In this document: positions 26,464 through 34,629 of the stretch, piece after piece
How positions within the stretch are numbered: position 1 is the first letter of the stretch
Layout of the letters: every line of letters begins with the position of its first letter
NCBI RefSeq assembly: GCF_047556435.1
Contig: NZ_CP180210.1
Location: 2,170,001-2,234,000 of the forward strand
Reading direction: 5' to 3'
DNA length: 64,000 bases
DNA from: Alteromonas sp047556435
Lineage (GTDB): Bacteria > Pseudomonadota > Gammaproteobacteria > Enterobacterales > Alteromonadaceae
Notes under the pieces: model-generated
What the model saw: only the letters and a program-made list of their open reading frames with translations
Database searches by the model: none
What the model was told of the DNA's origin: nothing
Position numbers and translations under genes: made by a program

Positions 26464-27672
26464 TCAGAATATGAATGACTCAATGAGCAAGTCTTCCAGT
26501 AGAATCCCAACAATTAAAATAACCGGTTTTTCAGGGGCACCGTATAATGGACTTTGCTTTAAATGAGAACTGTAATGAGCAATGAATTTTCGTGTGGATT
26601 CGTCATATTTAATATCACTTAAATAGAAGTCTAACTCTTCCAGTGCGGATACCTTTATCTCGTCACCTTGCCAGTAATCTGACGTGTAGTCAGATGCCGC
26701 TAACAACACTCCGTCTGCATTGGTCAGCATAATTTCACCAATAACCGGATTATTTTTCTTTATTCGACGTAACGATATCGACAATTCGTTTGCCAGTATT
26801 TCGTCGGCAACTGCTGTTCGGGTGCCGTTTGTAAATGCGTCGCGCCATAATTTGTCTGCGTGAAGAATTTCACTCTGATCTGCCGATAACGCAGATAACG
26901 CTTCAAACGCATTTTCCCGGATAGCATTATCAAACTGTGGCAACACCGTGGTACTTACATACTCTAATATTTTAGCTCGCTCGACCTCGCTTAACGTCGT
27001 AACCTCAGTGTTGCAATGCGTAATACTAGCATTAAACCGCTGCACTATTTTAGGGTTGGACTCCACGTACTGCTTTGAAAATGTTAAGGTTTTTGCTGCG
27101 TATCTCACAAAGGTACTATATAGCCGATTATTGTTCGGCGTAGTCATGTTGTCTAATGCGAGCGATTTGCTGTCTGCAATGAAGGCCTGCACCCGGTCTG
27201 CAGATAGCAATTTAAACAACTGCGAATAGCTAACCGCCTCCATGAACCGCGACATTCCCTGTGACAGTAACCATTGGTGCTCGTCACTACCTCTTATGAC
27301 GCCAAGTCGCGGTGTTTCACCCAGTGCATCCGGAGGCTTTACCGTATAGGCATGCCATTTTTCGAGATAAACCGGGTTGGTTGGCACTCCCAGTGAAATA
27401 TTTTTTTCACTGGTTAAAAAAATACCCTCTACATTTCCGGCCTGCAGCTCACGCTTTGCACGTACCCACGGCATCTCAAGCACTTCCATGTCCAAAGATA
27501 AATTATCAAAGATACACCGCAGCACAGGTACAATTCTCTCGTGTTCTCTGATTGATAAGCTGTCATTCCCTGATTCCTGATAAACCTGTGTGGCCAGCAG
27601 TATCCGCTCAGGCATTGTAGAGCCATGAATTGATGGAGTCATGATAAGAAACATCAGTACCACGCTTTTCAC
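26464..27672 (-). CDS. Periplasmic sensor-like protein (substrate-binding plus Cache-like domain)
   Basis: The protein of about 402 residues has a signal peptide (VVLMFLIMTPSIHGS). Its first half resembles extracellular solute-binding proteins (SBP_bac_3 type). Its second half (IGEIMLTNADGVLLAASDYTSDYW onward) resembles a single Cache sensor domain. It may detect a small molecule in the periplasm, but no output domain is present. I prefer the GTG at 27672, with TGAGG 7 bases upstream, over the TTG at 27687. It lies just downstream of the porin remnant, between the two transposons, and probably belongs to the DNA into which they inserted. Confidence 0.6.
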   Translation of the reverse strand: MKSVVLMFLIMTPSIHGSTMPERILLATQVYQESGNDSLSIREHERIVPVLRCIFDNLSLDMEVLEMPWVRAKRELQAGNVEGIFLTSEKNISLGVPTNPVYLEKWHAYTVKPPDALGETPRLGVIRGSDEHQWLLSQGMSRFMEAVSYSQLFKLLSADRVQAFIADSKSLALDNMTTPNNNRLYSTFVRYAAKTLTFSKQYVESNPKIVQRFNASITHCNTEVTTLSEVERAKILEYVSTTVLPQFDNAIRENAFEALSALSADQSEILHADKLWRDAFTNGTRTAVADEILANELSISLRRIKKNNPVIGEIMLTNADGVLLAASDYTSDYWQGDEIKVSALEELDFYLSDIKYDESTRKFIAHYSSHLKQSPLYGAPEKPVILIVGILLEDLLIESFIF

Positions 27673-27683
27673 AGCAACCTCAC

Positions 27684-28231
27684 TCAATATGGAACAAAAA
27701 AGTCGTACTGAAATCCCACGGCCAGATAGTCGTTATCTTCGACATCTTCTTTATCAATTTTCGTATACCATGTGTATAGCTTAAACCGGTCTGTAAAGCG
27801 GTAATCCGCACCAATGCTGTACGTTAAATCATCTTCCATTGTCTGGTATTGCACGCGATAATCAATTTTTCCGATGACATAACTCAGGTTAACTAAATAC
27901 CCGCTTCTGCTTTCACCACCTCCATCAGGCTCTTCTGTATGATAAACACCAGTGATTTTAGCGCCAGCAAGCTTAAACATCGTTATCGCGCGTGTTACAT
28001 CGTAGTCATTTACATCTACATCATGGGATAACCCGGCATAAAAGTTGGTTTTTTTCAGTCTTCTGTCGCCGTAAAACACACCCGAAGAAAAAGCGGAGTC
28101 ACCTTCTGCCGTTTTTTCCGCTTGGTATAGCGCTTCAAACCAGAAATTGTTTATTGAAGGACTGGTGTAAGTAACAACATCTGCCAGCCGGTTATCGCCT
28201 TCCCAGAGAGCATTTACGTCGCCTTCATAAT
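27684..28231 (-). pseudogene. Gram-negative porin, 5'-truncated by transposon B
   Basis: About 180 C-terminal residues of an outer-membrane porin remain (HYEGDVNALWEGDNRLADVVTYTSPS through YDFFVPY, ending in an aromatic-rich beta strand). The reading frame continues upstream only into the terminal repeat of transposon B, so the true porin sequence stops at 28231. The missing N-terminal half is not found beyond the other end of the transposon, so DNA was also lost or rearranged. It should not make a working porin. Confidence 0.85.
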
Positions 28232-28280
28232 GAGGTACGGCCACGATTCGTGATAAATCGACCAAAAAATAGTTTAACCA
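28232..28280 (+). repeat. Left terminal inverted repeat of transposon B
   Basis: It begins GAGGTACGGCCACGATTCGT and is repeated in inverted orientation at 62851-62899, 42 of 49 positions identical. It adjoins the truncated porin and lies 128 bp before the merR remnant. Confidence 0.88.
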
Positions 28281-28408
28281 TATGAAATATATTGAATATC
28301 TCAACGAACTAACAGCAGACTTTGCGCTATTGATACACTGTTTGTTATATTCGTACTTTCAACTTAGAATTTTACTACCCACTTCAGTACCGACAATACG
28401 GTTAAATT

Positions 28409-28800
28409 ATGTATGTAATTGGTCAACTTGCCAAATTGGCAAGCGTAAACGTTGAGACCGTTAGATATTATGAACGGTGCGGCTTAATTGAACAGCCCCA
28501 AAAACCCGTTAAAGGTTATCGTCGTTATCCTGAGACGACTTTGAATCGCATTCGGTTTATCAAACGTGCTCAAGAGTTAGGGTTTTCCTTGGATGAGATC
28601 GCTAACTTGCTGATGCTGGAAGAGACTTCTTGCCAAGAAGTACAAAGTATAGCAAACCACAAACTTGCCAGTGTTCGTGCAAAAATGGCTGATCTACGCC
28701 GCTTAGAAACAGTCTTAATGATTTACTGAAACAATGTGCAAGCAACACTGAACAGGCACATTGCCCGATTATTACTTCCCTTCTCCCAGAAAACAACTAA
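28409..28800 (+). pseudogene. merR, frameshifted
   Basis: The N-terminal winged helix and first Hg-binding cysteine (about Cys75) are intact, but one base is missing near 28712-28718. Translation therefore ends after LETVLMIY. In the adjacent frame the normal C-terminus continues (NDLLKQCASNTEQAHCPIITSLLPENN) and holds the two other Hg-binding cysteines. The encoded 106-residue protein may still bind DNA but cannot form the three-cysteine Hg site. The gene is codirectional with merTPA, as in transposon A. Confidence 0.88.
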
Positions 28801-28818
28801 TAACAATCGCTAAACCCC

Positions 28819-28850
28819 TTGACTCCGTACTTGGATACGGAGTTTATACT
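28819..28850 (+). promoter_or_regulatory. Second merT promoter with MerR operator
   Basis: TTGACT (28819-28824) and TTATACT (28844-28850) flank a 19-20 bp spacer. The near-perfect dyad CTCCGTAC-TTGG-ATACGGAG overlaps the -35 box and spacer and resembles the Tn501 and Tn21 mer operators. MerR from transposon A could act here in trans. Confidence 0.85.
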
Positions 28851-28884
28851 GTTTTCTATCAGAACATTTGAAGTGGAGTAAGCC

Positions 28885-29232
28885 ATGGCAAAAAACGATA
28901 CCAGTTTACCGCTAGTTGGTGGTATTGCTGCTGCTATTGGTGCTGGGCTTTGTTGTGCTGGGCCCTTAGTCTTGTTACTACTAGGCGTTAGTGGTTCTTG
29001 GATTGGCAATCTGACCGTATTGGAGCCATACCGCCCTATTTTTATCTTGCTGGTACTGGTTTTATTTAGTTTTGCCGGTTGGAAAGTTTATCGACCTATA
29101 GAAGAGTGTGAGCCTGGAACCGCTTGTGCAATGCCACAAGTACGTAAGCGCCGGCAGATCATTTTCTGGGTAACCGCCTTCATTGCATTAATATTAGTCA
29201 CTAGCAATTACTGGATTATCTGGTTTGCTTAA
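28885..29232 (+). CDS. merT: Mercuric ion transporter MerT (second copy)
   Basis: This 115-residue three-helix membrane protein has GAGLCCAGPL in helix one and ECEPGTACAMP on the cytoplasmic loop, the two cysteine pairs of MerT. It is clearly homologous but not identical to the copy at 23826. An AGTGGAG lies upstream of the ATG. It moves Hg(II) from MerP to MerA. Confidence 0.95.
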   Translation: MAKNDTSLPLVGGIAAAIGAGLCCAGPLVLLLLGVSGSWIGNLTVLEPYRPIFILLVLVLFSFAGWKVYRPIEECEPGTACAMPQVRKRRQIIFWVTAFIALILVTSNYWIIWFA

Positions 29233-29266
29233 TTATATCGTTGAGAAATAACCCTTGGAGAAGAAG

Positions 29267-29542
29267 ATGAAAAAAATTGCACTATTATCCCTACTATCAA
29301 TACTTAGCTTGGGTGCGTTTGCCAAGCAGCAAACAGTCATGCTTGAAGTTCCCACGATGACCTGCGTAACTTGTCCGATTACGGTGGAAAAAGCATTGCA
29401 ACAGGTTGAGGGAGTTACCAAAGCTGAAGTGACCTTCGAAGATAAGTTAGCCGTGGTCACTTTTGATGATGAAAAAACTACGGTGGAAAAGCTGACCGAG
29501 GCCACAAAAAATGCCGGCTATCCATCTGTGGTAAAGCAATAA
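29267..29542 (+). CDS. merP: Periplasmic mercury-binding protein MerP (second copy)
   Basis: The protein of about 91 residues has a signal peptide (KKIALLSLLSILSLGAFA) and an HMA domain with TMTCVTCPITV. The ATG at 29267 follows TTGGAGAAG and is a better start than the TTG at 29255. It captures Hg(II) in the periplasm. Confidence 0.95.
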   Translation: MKKIALLSLLSILSLGAFAKQQTVMLEVPTMTCVTCPITVEKALQQVEGVTKAEVTFEDKLAVVTFDDEKTTVEKLTEATKNAGYPSVVKQ

Positions 29543-29555
29543 AGGACGAATACTA

Positions 29556-30000
29556 ATGAAGAACCTGCTGAGTCTTTTTACCCGCATTGGCGACAAAGCC
29601 AGCTCATTAGGTGCCGTGGTGTCTGCCATGGGTTGTGCCATGTGCTTTCCGGCCATCGCCAGCTTGGGGGCAGCCATCGGGCAGGGTTCCTCAGTCAGTG
29701 GTAGTGGTTCTTTATCAATACACTCTTGCCTATATTGGCTTGGGTTAGCCTAATAGTTAACGGACTTGGCTGGATTGGTCACAAGCAGTGGCATCGAACC
29801 TGCTTGGTATGCTAGGGCCTATTCTGTTGTTGCTATCACTTTATCCGTTCTTTCAATATGCCTGGAGCACTTATGTGACGTACTCAGCCTTGGCACTGAT
29901 GGTAGCGGTATCAATCTGGGATATTTTTTCGCCAGCGAATAAACGCTGTGACAATGAAAGTTGTGTGCTTCCTGCCGACAACACTCACTCAAATCCATAA
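29556..30000 (+). pseudogene. merC, multiply disrupted
   Basis: The region encodes a four-helix MerC-type Hg transporter (ITRIGDKASSLGAVVSAMGCAMCFPAIASLG at the start, SIWDIFSPANKRC at the end) broken into pieces. Compared with normal MerC, a base is missing near 29687, a TAG replaces a sense codon near 29701 and another base is missing near 29800. The cysteines of helix two survive in the first fragment, but no full-length protein can be made. It sits between merP and merA as in intact merTPCA operons. Confidence 0.88.
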
Positions 30001-30010
30001 GGAGGTCTTT

Positions 30011-31648
30011 ATGCGTAAATTCTCCATCTCTGGAATGACTTGTGAAAGATGCCCTCAGCAGATCGAAGATGCCTTGATCGTCATGCCTGGCGTCAGAAAT
30101 GCCACCGTTTTTTATACGAAATCCAGTGCAGTCGTCGAAGCAGAATCTGATGTCAATGAACAGACGCTAATCAATACCATCAAAGCTCTTGGCTACACGG
30201 CTCAACCTGTCGCGTTAGATGGCTGCGATAGTGAAGATGTGACTGACAAAAAGTCGCTGCATGTCGCTATCATCGGTACTGGCTCGGCTGCTTTTGCTTG
30301 TGCTATCAAGGCAGTGGAAAATGGAGCACAAGTCACACTCGTTGAAGCTGGAGATGTGATCGGAGGTTGTTGTGTTAATGTCGGTTGTGTACCTTCGAAA
30401 ATTCTGCTCCGGGCTGCCCAGCTGGCTGAACAGCAGCGTAACAATCCTTTCGACGGTCTAGAAAATCATGAACCTTCTTTGGATCGTAGCTTGTTAGCGA
30501 AACAACAAACTGCACGCGTGGAAGAGTTACGTGCCGCCAAATATCAGCATATTCTGGATACCAATCCAGCATTGTCATTGGTACAAGGTTATGCATCTTT
30601 TAAAGATACTCATACCTTAACTATTCGCAACAAAGATGGTTACGAGCAAGAGCTGGTTGCAGATCGCTTTTTGATTGCCAGCGGCAGTCAGCCATCTATT
30701 CCTCCTATTCCAGGCCTGGTTGATACCCCTTATTGGACTTCGACGGAAGCTTTATTCGAAACTGAGCTACCTGAGCACTTGTTAGTGATAGGCTCTTCAG
30801 TTGTGGCTGTCGAACTTGCTCAAGCTTATCGTCGGCTGGGTGCAGAGGTCACTATCTTGGCTCGCAGTACTTTATTGCTCCGTGAAGACCCACTGTTGGG
30901 AGAAGGCTTAACCGTAGCTTTTGAACAGGAAGGCATTCGCGTACTGGAACATACCCAAGCCAGTCAGGTGTCTTATGAAGATAATAAGTTTATCCTTGAT
31001 ACCGAGCAAGGAGAAATTCGTGGCGATAAATTGCTGGTCGCCACCGGCCGTGCACCTAATACCGGTAAGCTTAATCTTGCCGCTGCCGGTGTAGAAAAAG
31101 AGGCCAATGGAGCGGTCACTGTAGGTGATCAGATGCGCACATCACAGTCACATATTTACGCAGCAGGTGATTGTAGTAACATGCCGCAACTGGTTTATGT
31201 CGCGGCAGCGGCAGGCAGTCGTGCAGGGATTAACATGACAGGGGGTGAAGCTCGGTTGAATCTATCCGCGATGCCAGCCGTGATCTTTACCGAACCGCAG
31301 GTAGCAACGGTAGGGTTGTCAGAACAAGAAGCTCATGCACAGAATATTGAGACCGAAAGTCGAGTATTGCCACTGGAAAACGTGCCTCGAGCACTGGCTA
31401 ACTTCGACTCTCAGGGTTTCATCAAACTGGTGGTTGAAGCTGGCTCCCAACGCCTGATCGGAGCCCAAGTATTAGCTCATGATGGCGGCGAGATTATCCA
31501 GAGCGCGGCACTGGCGATTCACAACCACATGACAGTGGATGACTTAGCGGATCAATTGTTTCCTTATTTAACTATGGTGGAAGGCCTGAAGCTTTGTGCA
31601 CAAACTTTCAGTAAAGATATTAAAGAACTGTCTTGCTGTGCTGGGTAA
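30011..31648 (+). CDS. merA: Mercuric reductase MerA with N-terminal HMA domain
   Basis: The 545-residue enzyme carries an N-terminal HMA domain (GMTCERCPQQ, about residues 8-17) that delivers Hg(II). The flavoprotein core follows, with GGCCVNVGCVPSK and a C-terminal ELSCCAG. The start at 30011 is preceded by AAGGAGG. It reduces Hg(II) to Hg(0) with NADPH. Apart from the extra domain it resembles the first MerA along the whole length. Confidence 0.96.
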   Translation: MRKFSISGMTCERCPQQIEDALIVMPGVRNATVFYTKSSAVVEAESDVNEQTLINTIKALGYTAQPVALDGCDSEDVTDKKSLHVAIIGTGSAAFACAIKAVENGAQVTLVEAGDVIGGCCVNVGCVPSKILLRAAQLAEQQRNNPFDGLENHEPSLDRSLLAKQQTARVEELRAAKYQHILDTNPALSLVQGYASFKDTHTLTIRNKDGYEQELVADRFLIASGSQPSIPPIPGLVDTPYWTSTEALFETELPEHLLVIGSSVVAVELAQAYRRLGAEVTILARSTLLLREDPLLGEGLTVAFEQEGIRVLEHTQASQVSYEDNKFILDTEQGEIRGDKLLVATGRAPNTGKLNLAAAGVEKEANGAVTVGDQMRTSQSHIYAAGDCSNMPQLVYVAAAAGSRAGINMTGGEARLNLSAMPAVIFTEPQVATVGLSEQEAHAQNIETESRVLPLENVPRALANFDSQGFIKLVVEAGSQRLIGAQVLAHDGGEIIQSAALAIHNHMTVDDLADQLFPYLTMVEGLKLCAQTFSKDIKELSCCAG

Positions 31649-31771
31649 GCTTTATCTTTCGTCAGAAAAGATATTTATGAGTCTGCTTTTGGTTTCCAGT
31701 GATACGGTACTACCAATTTACTGCATATTTCTTCGTGGAAAGTTTCTTCAGTAACTGTTTGAGAGCTAGCC

Positions 31772-32569
31772 TCAAGCAAGATATTTGGCCACAATAGGAG
31801 ATGTGATCATCTGAATTACTGCAAAGAATGTGGCTGGTATTACTATTTCTGATGGCAACCGGGATGCAGCCACAAAAGCCGCTGCAATGCTAAATTCTTT
31901 TTTGCTGACAGTAAATAGGTATGCGATGACTTCCGGTCGGTCTGTCGTTATAAACCGTGAAGCCATTCCAATTAAGTAGCCACAAAGATTTAGACTTAAA
32001 GCTGCTCCAGCAATTACAAAAGCATACTATCCATAACCAATGATGGTTTCTGCATTGGAAGCCACTACCGCAAGTAATATTACAAGATAGAAGACTGACC
32101 CAATTCCTGCGTAAGTCGAATCATGCTTTGAAATAATCGTCGGAAAGTTGGTGCGTAAGGTTACACCGAGAATTGTAGGCACTAAAACAACTAGAGCTAA
32201 CTCCAGGATGATGGAAACGAGAGGGACTTCTAGCTGTATCCCTGTCAGCCATAGAAAAAGGAGCGGAACTACGAAAGGAGAAAAGGCTGTATTGACCGCA
32301 TTGAAAAAGGCGACCAGTCAAGAAGCCTGCAATTGAATCGGGCCATAGACGAGCCCCATTGCCAAAAACTGTCTTGACGGTTTGCGAAAGACTATTCGTA
32401 CGGCATGTGCATCAAATGTAAGGCTGATCACAAACATCAGAATCACAAGTAAAGGGGCTATTGAGGAGTCGAGGTACTTCCCGGATTCGGGCAATATCAG
32501 GCCAACTCCAGCTACAATAATCACAAACCAAACAAGATTTGATTCAACGAAATAAATTAATCGACGCAT
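31772..32569 (-). pseudogene. SBF-family (bile acid:sodium symporter-like) transporter, decayed
   Basis: Membrane-protein fragments in two leftward frames read as one SBF-type transporter. The N-terminus (MRRLIYFVESNLVWFVIIVAGVGL) lies at 32569, the middle (VNTAFSPFVVPLLFLWLTGIQL) in another frame, and the C-terminus (YLFTVSKKEFSIAAAFVAAS) ends at 31772. A frameshift or small deletion near 32320 and an in-frame TAG at 32027-32029 break it, and the total length is short for the family. It is not expected to function. Confidence 0.75.
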
Positions 32570-32628
32570 AGGTCAAGGGTACCAGTTACAGTGCGGCCAC
32601 AATATAAATTATAGCTGTACACTCCCAA

Positions 32629-33516
32629 TTACAGAGCTTGAGAATCATCGCGACATTGCTCATTTGTCATTTCAAGCTCAATGGTCGTATGCTCTAAATT
32701 AAATTTACTCAATCGTTCTGCTATGGACTTTTTTAACTCCAGTTGCTGTTGAGTAGACAGTGCCTCTTGTAGAGCTAGATGAGCAGTAAGTACATGATGC
32801 TCTCCATCCAATGACCACAAGTGCAGGTGATGGATACTATCCACTTCTTTGAGTTCTATTAAGGTTTTATAAACTGATTTTGACAGTTCTTTGTCAGGGA
32901 TTGCCTGTAAAAATAACCTTATAGTGTGCCAAAGGTTTTTAGCAACATTAATTAAAATATAGAGAGTGAAAAGAATTGATAAAGCTGGGTCAAGAATGGG
33001 CCAGTCAACAAAAAGAAGTACGATGGAAACGATTAAAACTGCAACCCAACCCAGTACATCTTCCAATAAATGCCAATTGAGTACACGCTCATTAAGAGTT
33101 TTGCCTTTACTTAATTTATAAGCCGCAAACCCATTAACTAGCACCCCAAACACGGCTAAGGCGATCATGCCCTCAACTATAGGCATTTCTGGTTGCAGGA
33201 GTTTAGGGATAGCTTCTGTCAGAACCCAGACGGAACCAATAATGAGGACTAGACCATTAATAAGTGCACCGAACAATGATAACCGGCGGTAACCATAGGT
33301 GAACTCTGAATTTGAACCTTTTTCACTAACTTTACTGAGAAACCAAGCAAATCCGATGGATAAACTGTCGCCAAGATCATGAACGGCGTCGGCCATGATG
33401 GCGGTACTATTGGTTAAGATACCTCCTATAAATTCGATAATGGTAAAGGTGACATTCAGAAAAAATGCCCAACCTATACGATTATTTGAACCATGTGAGT
33501 GCGAATGATCATGCAT
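32629..33516 (-). CDS. czcD: CDF zinc/cadmium exporter, CzcD/ZitB-like
   Basis: The 295-residue inner-membrane exporter has a His-rich start (MHDHSHSHG) and six helices. HxxxD sites appear in ADAVHDLGDS and NWHLLEDVLGW, the tetrahedral Zn site of this family. A C-terminal cytoplasmic domain (SIHHLHLWSLDGEHHVLTAHL) is present. It exports Zn(II)/Cd(II)/Co(II) from the cytosol to the periplasm, where the RND pump can expel it. It lies 34 bp downstream of another CDF gene, same strand. Confidence 0.92.
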   Translation of the reverse strand: MHDHSHSHGSNNRIGWAFFLNVTFTIIEFIGGILTNSTAIMADAVHDLGDSLSIGFAWFLSKVSEKGSNSEFTYGYRRLSLFGALINGLVLIIGSVWVLTEAIPKLLQPEMPIVEGMIALAVFGVLVNGFAAYKLSKGKTLNERVLNWHLLEDVLGWVAVLIVSIVLLFVDWPILDPALSILFTLYILINVAKNLWHTIRLFLQAIPDKELSKSVYKTLIELKEVDSIHHLHLWSLDGEHHVLTAHLALQEALSTQQQLELKKSIAERLSKFNLEHTTIELEMTNEQCRDDSQAL

Positions 33517-33550
33517 TTAAGATTACCTCTTGTGGAGCTCTATTCCTACC

Positions 33551-34453
33551 TTAGGATTTGATCTTCAATATACGAATACCGCCAACTAAAACAATTAATC
33601 CAATGATAAACCCAATGATTAAGTCTGGATATTGTGAGCCCGTCCATGCCACTAATCCTCCGGCAATAATAACGCCTGCGTTAGCGATGACATCGTTAGC
33701 AGAAAAAATCCAACTTGCTCTCATGTGAGCGCCGCCATTTCGCTTTTTGGCAATTAAGATTAAGCACCAGACATTTGCTACCAAGGCAATTAAGCCAAAC
33801 ACCATCATAAGGTTTGACTCAGGCTCACTCCCTTGAACCAGTCTCCTCACAACTTCTGTTAATACACCCAGAGCTAATATAATCTGTAACCATCCTGATA
33901 TATGCGCTGCACGGAGTTTTTTTCGGACGCCATGCCCAACGGCGTATAGTGCCACCCCATACACTGCTGCATCGGCAAACATATCCAATGAATCAGCTAT
34001 CAATCCGGTCGATTGTGCCCACCAGCCGATAACAAGTTCTGTAATAAACATCACTGCATTAATAGCTAATAGCATTTTAAGTATCCCAGCTTCCTCTGCT
34101 TCTTCATTTTGTGCCGTCAACCTTGCTTTATGGATAATCTCGCTGTCCACAGCGTTAGTTGATTCCAATCTAGCCCCAAGCCCAAGAGACGTTATCCGGT
34201 CTTCTACCATGTCCCTGAGTTCAAGGTGATGAAGCACTCTAACTATGCGTTTATGTGTATCAAACTCGAGGATTACACTTGGCTCAAGACTGTCCAGTGC
34301 CATTCGGATCATGCTTTCCTCTGATGGGCAGTCCATTTTAGGAACGTGGTATTCGCTTACATGTGCCCCTTCAAATAACTTGTCGTCGTTAGTAATATCT
34401 TGTGTTTCATCTGTAGCATCTGCTTTGCAGTCACGGTTACATTTCTGGCTCAT
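33551..34453 (-). CDS. CDF-family cation transporter with N-terminal HMA-like domain
   Basis: This protein of about 300 residues joins a soluble N-terminal region to a CDF membrane domain. The soluble part has a Cys-containing start (SQKCNRDCK) and an HMA-like fold (EYHVPKMDCPSEESMIRMALDSL). The membrane part (IADSLDMFADAAVYGVAL and FSANDVIANAGVI) closely resembles the exporter at 8156-8773. The start at 34453 has AAGG 7 bases upstream. The fused domain may hand metal to the transporter, as MerP does for MerT. Substrate unknown, probably Cd/Zn/Co. Confidence 0.8.
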   Translation of the reverse strand: MSQKCNRDCKADATDETQDITNDDKLFEGAHVSEYHVPKMDCPSEESMIRMALDSLEPSVILEFDTHKRIVRVLHHLELRDMVEDRITSLGLGARLESTNAVDSEIIHKARLTAQNEEAEEAGILKMLLAINAVMFITELVIGWWAQSTGLIADSLDMFADAAVYGVALYAVGHGVRKKLRAAHISGWLQIILALGVLTEVVRRLVQGSEPESNLMMVFGLIALVANVWCLILIAKKRNGGAHMRASWIFSANDVIANAGVIIAGGLVAWTGSQYPDLIIGFIIGLIVLVGGIRILKIKS

Positions 34454-34629
34454 AGGTATACCTTGCATTTTTTGATATTGGCTTTCCCCCTCCCCGATCA
34501 CTATAGTCTAAAGCGGAGAGTCCTCGATACGAAAATGGGCGAGCTTTCAGCATTAATGGGGTGTTGGTTCAAACCATCTTGCTATTATAAAGTATTGCCG
34601 ACTCCAAAATAGAGCCGGCAGATTGCTAG

